From: Zymoseptoria tritici IPO323
Taxonomy: Eukaryota > Ascomycota > Dothideomycetes > Mycosphaerellales > Mycosphaerellaceae
Reading direction: 5' to 3'
Assembly (NCBI RefSeq): GCF_000219625.1
Contig: NC_018207.1
Location: forward strand, 1-64,000
DNA length: 64,000 nucleotides
Shown here: one piece after another, positions 23,115-34,384 of the stretch
Layout of the letters: every line of letters begins with the position of its first letter
How positions within the stretch are numbered: position 1 is the first letter of the stretch
The notes under the pieces: model-generated
The model's input: only the letters and a program-made list of their open reading frames with translations
Database searches by the model: none
What the model was told of the DNA's origin: nothing
Translations under genes and position numbers: made by a program

Positions 23115-23130
23115 AACAAACAACAAACAA

Positions 23131-23961
23131 AAGTAGGCGTCCGATCGGTAGGACGTTAAAAGGCTACGCTACGACGTAGGAGACGTAGGCGACTAGCGAG
23201 GCCCGGACTAGCTCCGCACCGGACGATTAACTCTATCCGGAAGGCCTAGCGGTAGATGTAAGGCGTATACCCTAGATCTACGGCTACTTCCTCTTAAAGC
23301 CGGGGAGCGGGAGGAAGAAAACTAGTACCTCTATAGAGTAGTAGGAGGCTTAGAGGAATACGAAGGCGACGGCGTAGTAGGGGAGAGGAGTAGACGACGA
23401 CGATCGCTAGAGGAGGAATTCTAGCTAAAGGGAAGACGGCTCTCCCTAAACCGTTTAGGAAGTACTTATAGACTAGTATATAAGCGGCTCGATTAGAATC
23501 GAATGTCTCCAATAGTAGATATACTAGACAGAGGGAGGATAGAGCTCTACCGGACGGTCTTAAAGTGGGATATTCCCCCTTAACAAGACGGGGTTATAGT
23601 TTCGGGCGGATAAGGAGACGTATACCTCGTCCGTTACCTAGGAGGTTTAGAAACCTAAGGTACGATAGATAGTAAGCGATTACCGGAGCGATATTTTACG
23701 TTAGGATGCGGATTAGCCTATCGGTAGTCTCTCTTTTTAGCGGTTTAGTTAACTCGGGAGATAGTTAAAAGGACACCGTAAAACGTAGTTAGGCTAGGAG
23801 TAGCTACGGTGCCGTATATCGCGAGGCGCTTTACGTAGGAGCGTAGGTCTGTTTCCTCCCCTCTAAAGACGGCTAAAAGAGCCGGTAGTAAGGGCTTAGA
23901 TGGGGCTTTAGTTTAGATTAGGTGCAAAGGTAGACTAGCCTATATAAACAAGTACAATAAA
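23131..23961. other. RIP-degraded remnant of unknown type
   Basis: Depleted in CA/TG with frequent stops in all frames. Fragments of conserved-looking peptide exist but I could not assign them to a reverse transcriptase, transposase or helicase. It is bounded on the right by telomere repeats. Confidence 0.5.
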
Positions 23962-23979
23962 CCCCTAACCCTAACCCTA
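23962..23979. repeat. Interstitial telomere stub (CCCTAA)3
   Basis: Three CCCTAA units (CCCCTAACCCTAACCCTA) stand 24 kb from the end in the same orientation as the left telomere. They abut the truncated recombinase copy without spacer. This is the arrangement of a former chromosome end. Confidence 0.88.
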
Positions 23980-25458
23980 GGGACTTTAAGAGATATTTTT
24001 TTAGATAGAAGTAATAATTTAATAAGTCTTAATACTAGTAACTTAGATAAAAATAGAGATTCTACTACGTTAGATACTAGTACTATAAGATTTCTACCTA
24101 TTAGACTTACTCGTATAATAGTCTATTATATTACTCTAGTAATACCGCTAATAGAGTACTTAAGAATAAATTATCTTAAAATAGAAGTAATCGAGACTCG
24201 GCTATTCTTTAAGCTTTATAATAAAAATATCTCTAGTACTACTTTAAGTAAAGCTTTAAAGGAGATAACTAAAGAATACTTTACTAAAGGAATTAGTATT
24301 AAAGACTATAGACATTTAATAACCTATATAATTAAAGAGCGTATACTTATAAATAAGCCCGAACTTTTAAGTCCTAGATCTAATAAGAGAACGGTTAATT
24401 CCTTAGCTAATAAACAAGATAATATAGAAGATATACTAGCGGGACATTCTACTAAAATAGCTAATCTTAACTACGCTAGAGAGTCTAATTACTTTAATAA
24501 TAAAACAAGAGATACTACGAATAGAAGCCTAGAATTTTCGAAGCTATTCTTTAATTACTTTAATCTTTTAGAAGATAAAACAATAAAGTCTATTATAGAA
24601 GATAAGAAAGAGTATATTTCTAATATTAAAAGCTATAAGAATAAATTAGAAGTTATAAGTAATAGCTCGCTAAATACTATATCTACTATCGATTCGAGTA
24701 GTATAGATATTAGTAATAATTCTAATAAAGAGACTCTTACTATAACTAATATTTTAGAGTCTAATAAAGATACTAAGAGTACTAAAAGTACTAGCTCTAA
24801 TAATTCTTTTAATTTAGAGAATCTATTTAGTATTAATAATCGAGATATAACTAAGGATAATACGAAAATAAATACTTTAACTTCTAAAAGTCTTAATATA
24901 TTAAATAATAATATTTCTAGTCCTTCGAAAGATACTTTAATTAAAGACTATATAGATAATATTAATAGCGGAATAGATATAGTAGAAGAAGAACCTTTAA
25001 ACTATAAAGGAAAAGGAAAAGAACCTATTTATCTAAGTAGTAATTCTAGTACTAGTTCTTATAAATCCTCTATACTAAACCTTTCTTTTAAAGATTTAGA
25101 AGATAATATAAATACTTTAGATATTAGATCTAATAGAGCTATACCTAGTAGTTCAAAAGCTTTTATACCTAATTATATAAATAAGGAGAATAATATAGCT
25201 CTTATACCTAATTATATTAATAAGGAAGATAAGACTTTAGTTACTACTAATTATAAAAACTTAGAAATTAATAAACCTTTAAGTAAAAGATCTTATACTA
25301 ATAGAGATAGTTATAGTAGTAATAAAACAAATACTAATAATATAGAAGATACTATCGAAAATAACGAAGAAAGTATAATAGAAACTAAAAATAAAGGAGG
25401 GCGACCTAAGAAGATTAAAGGCGGTATTAAAGGAGGACGGCCTAGAAAGGCTAAATAA
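23980..25458 (+). pseudogene. 5'-truncated second copy of the recombinase gene
   Basis: An open frame of 491 codons from 23983 to the TAA at 25456-25458 aligns with residues 686 to the end of the gene at 1006-4528; roughly four of five residues match in the recombinase core. It keeps R-H (D-Y-R-H near 24310), G-H-S (24442) and the nucleophile-position Tyr (24472), the Ser/Asn-rich tail and two AT-hook-like GGRPKK/GGRPRK motifs. It lacks both zinc fingers and Arg I and has no start codon; it begins at telomere repeats. It cannot make the full protein. No stop has accumulated in CA/TG-poor DNA, so truncation is recent or selection acted until recently. Confidence 0.9.
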
Positions 25459-25543
25459 GTATTAGAATTAGTTTCTTTATTTACTTATTTATTAATTTAA
25501 TTAATCTATCTTTCTATTTCTTTTTCTTAGTATTATAAATATT

Positions 25544-26560
25544 CGAGGTTTTCTCTTAAGCTAGGAGGTTTTCCTCGACTAGCTATAGGTTTTCTATATA
25601 TATTTAGGTATAGAAGAAGCTAGGAAAACCCTTAGCTAAGCTCTAAAAACTCCGTAGCTCTTAAGAAAACCTCTAAGTCTTTATTTTACTAGTAAATTTC
25701 TTACTATTATAGATACTCGAGGTTTTCTCTTTAGCTAGGAGGTTTTCCTCGACTAGCTATAAGTTTTCTATAGATATTTAGATATAGTAAAAGCTAGGAA
25801 AACCTCTAGCTAAGCTATTAAAACTTTATAGCTTTTAAGAAAACCTCTAACTCTTAATTATACTAGTAAAATTATAGTATTTATAAATATTTAAGGTTTT
25901 CTAGTAGGCTAAGAGGTTTTCCTTTACTAGCTATAAGTTTTCTAGAGATATTTAGATATAGTAGAAGCTAGGAAAACCTCTAGCTAAGCTCTAAAAACTC
26001 TATAGCTCTCTCGAAAAACCTTTTTTTCTTATTTCCTTTAGTAAAATCCTAGTATATATAGATACTTAAGGTTTTCTCTTAAGCTAGGAGGTTTTCCTTA
26101 ACTAGCTATAAGTTTTCCCTATACTATTAGATATAGAGGAAGCTAAGAAAACCTCTAGCTAAGCCTTTAAAACTTCGTAGCTCTTTTAAAAACCTCGAGT
26201 TCTTATTTTTACTAGTAAATTCCTAGTATTTATTACTATTCGAGGTTTTCTCTTAAGCTAGGAGGTTTTCCTTTACTAGCTATAAGTTTTCCCTATACTA
26301 TTAGATATAGAGGAAGCTAAGAAAACCTCTAGCTAAGCCTTTAAAACTTCGTAGCTCTTTTAAAAACCTCGAGTTCTTATTTTTACTAGTAAATTCCTAG
26401 TATTTATTACTATTCGAGGTTTTCTCTTAAGCTACGAGGTTTTCCTCGACTAGCTATAGGTTTTCTATATATATTTAAATATAGAGGAAGCTTAGAAAAC
26501 CTCTAGCTAAGCTCTAAAAACTCCGTAGCCCTCTCGAAAACTAAATCTCGATCCGCGCTC
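25544..26560. repeat. 174-bp tandem satellite, six units
   Basis: The anchor CGAGGTTTTCTCTTAAGCTA (or TAAGG variant) recurs at 25544, 25718, 25892, 26067, 26241 and 26415, a step of 174-175 bp. Each unit contains an inverted pair (GCTAGGAGGTTTTCC ... GCTAGGAAAACCTC), so it can fold. It lies directly 3' of the truncated recombinase copy, matching the position of the 160-bp satellite after the full copy. Confidence 0.92.
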
Positions 26561-26880
26561 GGTCCGACTAAGTAATTCCTACTGTAAGGGTCTGAACCGA
26601 AGTTGCTCACAAAGGGCCAGATCCGAATGTATAAAATTCTAAAGCTACCGAAAAGAAGATCTATCTAGAACAACGGAACGTCGAGTATAAGCTGTGTGTG
26701 CGCGTAGCGTCGCTTGGCGTATACGTAGCCTTCCAGTCGGCCGAAAGGAAGCTTGTTCCCGATTCGGCCTAGTGGATTTCTGAACCGGCGTTCGTCCGTT
26801 GGGCGTTGGCCTAGGCATCGGCACAGCCGATGCAGCCTCAGGCACCAGCCTCTGACACCTACGAACGATATAAGTAGGCT
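26561..26880. other. Island of unmutated sequence
   Basis: CA and TG are present at ordinary levels here, unlike both flanks. The short minus frame at 26645-26845 has no family resemblance. It may be unique DNA that escaped RIP. Confidence 0.5.
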
Positions 26881-29035
26881 TAGTTTCCCTTACCGATAAA
26901 GATAAGAAGAACTATACCCTAATTATCCCTAGTATATACCTATACTAGAAGAAGTAGTATACTAATATAGAGGAGCGTACGTAGGTACTTATTAACTCTA
27001 AAGTCGCTAAGGGTATAGATAAGGAGGCTACTACGAAGGATACTTGCTTTAAGCTTAGTCTACGTAATATAATAGTTCTAATAATTACTAATAAGATAAT
27101 TACTATAGAGAATCTTTAGGAATTTAAGACTAACTAGTATCTTTAGCCGGTAAAGGCCGGTATTACTTATATCTCTTATCTACTACTTCCGTATAGATTA
27201 ACCGGACCTATAACTAAGCTACGTATAACTACCCTACTATAGTTTATTACTAGTAAGCCCGGTAGTACTATTAAGAATACCTTAGCTAGTACCGTCGCCG
27301 AGCTTATCTATTCCTACTCTATACGTATACCTAGCTTTAAGACTCCGTCTAGTAAGCCTAATAACTATAGTATACCGACTACGCCCTTCCCTACTTCGGT
27401 AGTTATCTATACGTAAAGTACTCTATTAAACGCTATTCTTAGTACTACTACCTACCTCGATACCGGTATTAAGGCTAACTAAGACGCCCTCTTTACTAAG
27501 TCTAAGTTCTACTATAAGGAGTACGTTACTAAGACTCGCGCTATACTAGTCGCTCGTATCTTCCTTACTATAGCTAACTACGTCCGTCCGTAAGAGTAAG
27601 AAGCCTTTAGATTTAATAATAGCTACTTTAGCGGTAGTAAGTATAATAAGGTAGGAAAAGTAATACGGAGCGTACTAAGCGTATAGCTATACTAGCTAAG
27701 AATAAGAGTAAGCTATAGGTTAAGGAAATAGCCTAGGAAATTAATATCCGTAATAATAGTAAGGGTTTAAAGGTAACTATTAATACTAAGGGTAATATAG
27801 TTAAGGAGAGTAAGGCTCGTAACCTCTTAGCTAAGACTAATACTAAGAATCTATCTATTTTTAGTACCTCTAGTTACGTTACTAACGGATACGTACCGAC
27901 TATAGAGTAGGTTTACTAGTAATACCTATAGTTTAGTAGTAAGGAAGAGAACTAGCTCGCTAAGAACTAGCTTAATAAGCTAGATCTTCGTAATAACGAT
28001 ATTAAGGAGCTTAGTTACTATTAAGTAGTACTTATTATATCTATAGTATAGATATATAATAAGTAGGGGAGGAAATATTATAGGGCAAATAGTACTAAAT
28101 ATAGTTTATAGTATAGCGTAGTTTTAGGTCTTAGTAATATATAGTAGTCGGATTCTTCCTTTTTTTTAAGGATCTAATAATAATATTACTAGTCGTTAGT
28201 AGCACTTAATATACTTTATAGCTACTACTTATTTCTTAATATAATTCTATACTTAATACCGCGCCCTTAAGGTATAGTATATACTTACCTCTTAGTACCT
28301 TAGGTTAGTAGTAGTCGATTCTACCTACTATAAGACGCTACTACTATTACTTAGTGTCTAGCGGTAGTTATAATAACGCCTTTAACTAAGAGGTACTACT
28401 ACTCTATCGCTTAGTTATAATACTTTTACTAATTAGCCTCTTACGCTTCTTCTTCTTTATATCTATATCCTTATCTTTATTACTAATATTACTAAATAGC
28501 TCCTTCTTAAGAGCGCGAGAGGCGGTATTATCTAGAATCTACTACTCGAGCTAGTTATAACGCTCCTTAATCTACCCTTATATCGTAGTAATATCGTATC
28601 TAATAACCTCTACTAATATACTAATAATAGATATTACTACGTTCTTATTCTTACTCTTACCGCCGACCTTAAACCCTCTATCGAATCTAGCTATATCGAG
28701 TAGTATATTATTAACGTACTCTAGTATCTTATAATCCGGATTATTCGCGATCTCCCTTATTATCTCCTTAAGTTTAGTATTAGTTATAATAGGCTCTATT
28801 ACGACGGCGATAGAGATACTAAATAGAGTAGTAGCGTACTAAGAAAGGGGATAAACAAAGCGGCAATTAAGAGTATAGAGTAACTAGTAAGTAATAATAA
28901 GAGTAGCGACGACAATACCTCGAAATGATAAAAAAGCGTATATACCGACGACGAAGCATAACGCGACGAGGAAATCTTACGCGCGGACAAAACGAGGTAA
29001 TTGTGCACCTTAAATCGTCCGTGCGCGTCTAGCGC
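26881..29035. other. RIP-degraded repeat remnants
   Basis: Plus-strand reading from about 26885 to 27910 gives long stretches of plausible protein (LLLPYRLTGPITKLR, STTTYLDTGIKAN) broken by TAG/TAA where Gln or Trp would fit, so it is a dead coding region, perhaps a gag-like or unknown protein. On the minus strand about 28860-28570 holds another open block of over 80 codons followed by stops. No polymerase or integrase motif was found. Confidence 0.55.
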
Positions 29036-29844
29036 GGAGATTACCGGTGGCTGCGAGGCTGTGTAGAATCGGTGTGATATTTCCGGACCTGCCTCGGTTT
29101 AGAAACAACCGCACTGCCTTGTTCAAGCAGGCATGCTGCCTGTTCGGACGGGGTCTGCGGAGTACAGACCGCGGACGTTGCGCCGGCGGTGCCTAGGTTT
29201 GGCGAAGCACTGCCTTGTTTAAGCAGGCATGCTGCCTGCTCGGGCGGGGTCCGCGAAGTACAGACCGTGGAGTGCATCCGGGAAGCGGTGCTGACGCTGC
29301 AATCAATCGGAGGCCTATTTTGGGCGGGTATCGAATGAACCCCCTCGACTCTACAATTCGACCTGCTCCTCCCGGAAGCTCGAATTCGATGTGCAGGTAC
29401 GGATTTCGAGCTTTCGCGAAGGAATTCATCCGACTCTTCCAGCTCCGAAGTAGAAAGGGCTGAACGGAAGGTAGCATTCGACCGGAGATGTCGGTATCGT
29501 CTCCAGGGTACAGGCATTGACTGCTTCATGTGCTTTTGATCCAGAATCTGTAGGATACGAGGTGCACGGCTTACTCTTCGCACGGAGCAACGTCCTCCAC
29601 TCCCATTCTGCAGGGCAGTAGCATGTCCGGTTGGGTGACTCCCTTTGGTTCCGCCAGGACACTGCCACGACCAGTGTCAACATCCCCTCGTATAAGAATT
29701 CGCTGGTTGTCCTTCCCTCTTCGCAATCCTCCAAACCTCCTTCCTTCTTCAACCAGAACGGTCAAACAAAAAACCCACTCTCCATCCTCGACCTTCAACC
29801 TACCAAGCTTCGGACACAACCGACAACTCATCATCACCATCACG
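29036..29844. other. Start of ordinary DNA; internal duplication; promoter of secreted-protein gene
   Basis: CA/TG content becomes normal at about 29030. A 65-bp segment (GCACTGCCTTGTT..AAGCAGGCATGCTGCC) is duplicated at 29111-29175 and 29207-29272. A minus frame of 180 codons (29041-29583) runs through the duplication but overlaps other open frames and shows no domain. CT-rich sequence precedes the ATG at 29845. Confidence 0.55.
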
Positions 29845-30213
29845 ATGCAGATCCCCATCGTAGGAGTGATCCTCTCGAGCCTCGGCATGGTCCACGCCTT
29901 CACCACCTACGAGATAGTTTTCTGGTCCGGAACGCACTGCCAGGGCGCAGAATCACACCGAATGACCGGAAACGAAGCTACGTCGTGCGGCAAACCGGCA
30001 GGCGTCCCCAATTCCTTTGACGCCCAAAGCGCGACAGTCAGACTGCTGAAGGACTGTACCGTTGTGTTCTACACCGACAACAATCAGCAGTGCAATTTCG
30101 TCGGCCCGGGATTTCAAGGTACAAGTCTTGGACCCTTCCAAGGACCGGACGGTGTAGCCGCCCACAACGGGCACAGTCCTTGGAAGGGACCGACGTACGG
30201 GTGTGCCGAGTAA
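29845..30213 (+). CDS. Small cysteine-containing secreted protein
   Basis: A 122-residue protein. It starts with a typical signal peptide (MQIPIVGVILSSLGMVHA), and the mature part begins near FTTYEIVFW. The mature region has five cysteines, several in short contexts (THCQG, TSCGK, KDCTV, QQCNF, YGCAE), and no known domain. The ATG at 29845 is preferred over the in-frame upstream ATG at 29623 because it puts the signal peptide at the N-terminus and follows the pyrimidine-rich leader. Small secreted proteins near subtelomeres are often effector candidates, but there is no direct evidence for that here. The TAA lies within a GAGTAAGTATC context that also resembles a 5' splice site, so a further exon is possible. 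Confidence 0.7.
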   Translation: MQIPIVGVILSSLGMVHAFTTYEIVFWSGTHCQGAESHRMTGNEATSCGKPAGVPNSFDAQSATVRLLKDCTVVFYTDNNQQCNFVGPGFQGTSLGPFQGPDGVAAHNGHSPWKGPTYGCAE

Positions 30214-30878
30214 GTATCAAACAATCAGTTTCTCTACGGTTCCCAATGTTTGTCTAATCTGTCGAATAGATTGGACCCGAGGAAGAGGGGCAAATGGAAG
30301 CTTGCGCAGGTCAATTGTGGATAAGAACGGGAAATCCGCAAGACCGGCGTGGCAGCAAGGACGGGGGTTGGTGTAACGCCTCATTTTCCCGCACCGGAAT
30401 CTGGACTCCGGAGGAGAGGTTGGACGTGAGTGGGGATTTTGGCGATGTAGTGAGACTTGTTTGTCTGGGGACAGGGTGGGAACTGAGGCATGGTTTACCA
30501 TATTAGTTAATCAACAGTGTATGTTCCTTGGAAGCATTCCTCGACTGTCCCACTGCAGTATGTCACTCGTACTCGCGACACTAGTCCGCACCAGAGGAGG
30601 CAGGTCAACGACCCAGCGAACTCATCACTCCCTTTCTCCGTGTCGCTCCGAAACTGCCACATGCCGCCGCTACGTTGGCGAAGCCAGTGCGTGAAGCGCC
30701 GATCCCTACCGACTAGTAGTCGTTGGTCTTCTTTCCGAGTGTTCAGCCAGCCCGAACACGTGGGCAAGGGTCTAATGAACGACATTGACACGACCTACGG
30801 TAGATACCCAACATCTAAGAACGACCTTCGCCGTAGAGAGTCAGCCAGTGATCGCCACTCCCATTCGACGAGCCCATC
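30214..30878. other. Intergenic, no gene recognised
   Basis: Several overlapping frames under 100 codons occur on both strands. None has a domain or a codon pattern that sets it apart. Confidence 0.5.
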
Positions 30879-31478
30879 ATGGAATCTCCCGAATAAAAGG
30901 CCGCATACCTCATCAACCTCCTTAACACCAAAGGATAAGGAGACTAGATTGGAGAGCCCATCTCACAACTCGAACATTCCCTCCAAGCCGCCCACCAAGC
31001 TAAGCGCAACAACGCCGATGACGAGACGGTTCTTGCAGCGCTGCTCCACGACATTGGCCAATTCCTGCCAGCTCACGAGATTTGATCGATCGCACACGAG
31101 GTGCAGAGCATGAACTCCACACACGACTCAACCGCCGGCGGTGTCGGACGAGTAGGACACGAACGTATCGGGGAAGAATACCTCACTCGGCTGGGCTACT
31201 CGAAGAAAGTCGGGTTTCTGGTAGGATCACATGCTGCAGCAAAGAGATTTCTCTGCGGGACCGATCCTGCCTATCACGATACGCTTTCGGGAGCGAGCAA
31301 GAAGTCGCTGGTCTTTCAAGGAGAGCCCATGAGAGGCGACGAGCTTAATGAGTGGGCTGCGAATCCTTGGTGCGACGAGATGTGCCAGTACGTGTCTTGG
31401 TCATTCGCCGACTCGATCAAGCCCATTGTTGACAGATTGGCAGACTCCGAAAATGGGACGACGCAGCGAAGGACGTAG
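30879..31478 (+). pseudogene. HD-domain phosphohydrolase (PhnZ-like), nonsense-broken
   Basis: One frame of 200 codons from the ATG at 30879 to the TAG at 31476-31478 reads as a PhnZ-like HD-domain protein. It shows [15 protein letters not shown], the metal-binding LLHDIGQF motif, GHERIGEEYL, LVGSHAAAKRFL, and a C-terminal LSGASKKSLVFQG block. Four in-frame stops interrupt it: TAA 30894-30896, TAA 30936-30938, TAG 30945-30947 and TGA 31083-31085. The second and third sit where Tyr is expected. Relatives are small Fe-dependent HD oxygenases or hydrolases. The intact last 126 codons (31101-31478) could be mistaken for a gene, but they lack the HD motif. Confidence 0.72.
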
Positions 31479-32087
31479 GCCTCGAGACCGATCCCGCAAA
31501 CGCGTACGAGGCGATGATCGTGCGTCTGTTGAAGAGCTGAGGTCGTTCGGTGTGACCCAGGCTTGTATAAGTATCCCTGTGGTGTTTTCATATTGTTGGA
31601 CAGTCTCACGGAGGCGAGCGTTCCAGTTGCTAGGCGTAGCATACCTTTTCCTCCCTTGTTCCCTCTTGATAGACGATAAACGAATCACGTCGCAAGGTCT
31701 ACTGCGCTCTTGAAAACGGCCTTCGTCTTCTTCTGTCCAAGAGCCAGCGCCGTGGCAACAACCATCACAACCCAATCAGCTTTCATCTGGCTCACTTGCA
31801 GCGCGAGATTGTCGCATCCATTTGGGCTGTCGAGGCGTGTGAGCATGATTCGCGAGCAGGGCGGAAGCAGAGGAGACGGCAGTTCGCTGTGCTTTGGTGT
31901 TGACATCTGTGAAGCATCACATCTCACAAACAAGCGTATCGAATCTCTCCTCACAGTGCAAACATCATGTATACCGCAGGCAGTGTATATACATGCCTCC
32001 CCCTCCAACGCCGCGCTGAACTCATTCCTCAAGCAAAAGTCGTGATATTTCGTCCTCTATCAATCTGAGCCAAGGTGATTGTACTTT
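31479..32087. other. Intergenic between pseudogene and aquaporin
   Basis: Short overlapping frames only. It probably includes the 3' untranslated region of the aquaporin gene, which ends at 32088. Confidence 0.5.
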
Positions 32088-33097
32088 TTAGTGTTTCATA
32101 GCGGTAGCATCGGAGTCGGAGCTCCTTCCCGGGTTCATCGACTCCCTGGGACCATCGTTGACAGGACCGCCAGCAGGTGGCAGCGCAGCCTCGGGATCGG
32201 GGTTCGCGGTGTCGTACTCGAGCGACTTGACGAGCTTGAAGAGCAAGACGGCGAGGATGGATCCGGCGAATGGTCCGACCCAGTAGACCCATTGGTCAGA
32301 GCTGAAGCTGGCGAGTGCGACGTCGGGAGCGAAAGAGCGGGCTGGGTTAAGGGAGCCGCCGGTCCAGAAGACACCTGTTGAGAACGTCAGCTATGTCGCA
32401 CATGTAAGAGAAGTGATGAATGGCAGCTTACCAGTGAGTTCTGCAATGAAGAGTGAAAGACCGATACCGACGGGCGCGATGAAGTTACCGGTGTGCTTCT
32501 CTGCAGCTAACATAAAGATGGTGAAGACCAGTTGCATGGTTAACAGCATCTCGATGATGACACCTTGAGCAACGGTCGTGGTGTCGGAGAGAGTCGTGCT
32601 GACGTTCAATCCGCCGGTGAACAGCGCCTGGACGACGTATGCTGCAACAATGGCGCCGACCATCTGGGCGATGAAGAGCAGGGCGGCTCGGACAGGAGTG
32701 ATGGCTTGGATGAGCATCATACCGAGAGTGACCTGGTCGATTGGTCAGTGACTGGTCCATTCAAAGGGCGCTCAGGACCACAAACCGCAGGGTTGAAGAG
32801 ACCACCGCTGATACGGAAATAGACCCATGCATTGACAGCCAACGAGAAACCGAAAGCCAACGAAATGTACAGAAGTTGCGCCGGGTTCTTCTGGGGAGTT
32901 GTGGTGATGACCGTGTCACCCGTGTTGGGATTGGACGCGACATTGGCACTTTGGGTACCAGTGAAGGCGAAGAACAAGAAACAGAATGTTCCTACGGCTT
33001 CTCCAACAACTGCAACGATATGTCCTCGTGCGGTCGCGGGAATCTTCTTCATGAGATGGCCGAAGCCATGGCCTCCATGTGGCTCATCGATATCCAT
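32088..33097 (-). CDS. Aquaporin / aquaglyceroporin (MIP family)
   Basis: Three exons, 32786-33097, 32432-32732 and 32088-32374, with introns of 53 and 57 nt (the second GTAAGC...ACAG), give 299 residues. Both pore half-helix motifs are visible: GGLFNPA-VTLG (its NPA falls exactly at the first splice junction) and GGSLNPARSF. Between them are several hydrophobic segments, consistent with six membrane spans, and a short hydrophilic tail follows. MIP channels carry water or small polyols across the plasma or vacuolar membrane. The reading frame is intact in all exons and the introns interrupt nothing conserved. Substrate cannot be told from sequence by eye. Confidence 0.93.
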
Positions 33098-34384
33098 TGT
33101 TCTTTGTTGTTGACGGTGTTGTGGGTTTCGTTCCTTCCTTTGTTTACTCGTTCGTTTCCGCGAGAGGTGAGGTCAGTCTGGCGTGTCTCGGTAGGGACGA
33201 ATAGGTGGAGAGAGGGCAGGGCTGTGAAGAGAGGATCCCAGGGCAGATCGCGATGTATCGCAAGGGGAATGCAGGGGTGGCTTGCTTTTCGTGGCGCTCC
33301 TGTGTGACGTGGTTCGTACGGAAAACCGGGAAATGAAAGAGTGGATCGAATCGCATTTGCCTACTTTGGCGACGACGATTAGGTTTGCGCGGGTGAAGGT
33401 GCGAACTCCGAGCTCCAAACGGTCGAACTTACCCAATCAATCCACCTCGGTCTACCAATGCCGTCTCTAGCGTCCCGCGGAGGAGAAGATCCTGCGCACT
33501 TGCGACTCGTGCACGATGAATGATGACAGTGCGAGGTGTGGCTGTCGCTGTGATGTGTGGTGTGTGGTGTGTACCATGGTTCGTGGAGATGGCGCGCACG
33601 AATCGATGCCCGGATGGCAGAGTACCTTTATTGAATCTCGATTACGACGATGCTGGGGCGGAAACGAACCAAGAAGGAGCCAACTGGGTCGAGTCGAACA
33701 CATTGCACCGATCAGCATCAGTCAGTCAAGGCTCACGTCGATTGCGTGCGTCGAACGGAAGAGAGGAAGCCGTCCTTGCCCAATGTCCATGCTGACTGAG
33801 ATCAAGCCAGCAATGGGCTGGTCTGCTCTGGTCTGGCCAGCAATTGTGATTCGCGCACGTCCATCAACCCACGCAGGCGGCTGGCTTTCGACCCGGTGGC
33901 TTTGGTGTGTGACGACTCTGTGTGCTCGCTTGTCGATCCAATCGAGGACTTCCTTGAAATGTCCTCTCAATTATGATCATCTCAACGAGGCAGAATTCCA
34001 ATCCTGACATGGTTGTTTCAGCATTCCTGAAGATGCGTAGTAGTTGTCATCAGTCATGCGTCGTCACCGTGCCTTATCCACAGCAGGTCTGCATGTTGTT
34101 CAAACCGTCTCTCTTAATCTGTTTGAGCACGTTTCCCGGCTCCTGCGCAGTCGGGCCAGCCACCTGCTCCGTGATGAGCGATCGAAGTACGCACCGGCTG
34201 ATTGGCGTCACTCGATCGTGCCGCGATGGGTACATCTCATCTGGATCAAGAGTGCAGCCTGCATATAGGCTTGTAAGCTGTCTCTCTAATCCATGCTTCA
34301 GGAAAAGACATGTCGCAACCTGCAATTCGTCATCTGGTCGATCTTGCAGGGTGTGCTCCTCCCTTTGATGAGGCACCCGGCTCA
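33098..34384. other. Intergenic, no gene recognised
   Basis: Contains the aquaporin promoter side (33098-33470) and the 3' side of the Zn2Cys6 gene. Overlapping frames of up to 163 codons on both strands (for example 33516-34007) have no domain and shadow each other. Confidence 0.5.

Noticed and set aside
23131..23961. Retrotransposon reverse transcriptase or RNase H
   Set aside because: No catalytic motif could be found in any frame; left as unknown remnant.
28799..29008. Short hydrophobic minus-strand frame as a membrane protein
   Set aside because: It lies in CA/TG-depleted DNA, in a different frame from the better coding signal at 28.57-28.86 kb.
29041..29583. 180-codon minus-strand frame as a gene
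   Set aside because: It runs through a direct duplication, overlaps other open frames on both strands and shows no domain or splice context.
31101..31478. Last part of the HD-domain frame as a complete gene
   Set aside because: It lacks the metal-binding HD motif; family sequence continues upstream through stop codons, so it is the tail of a pseudogene.
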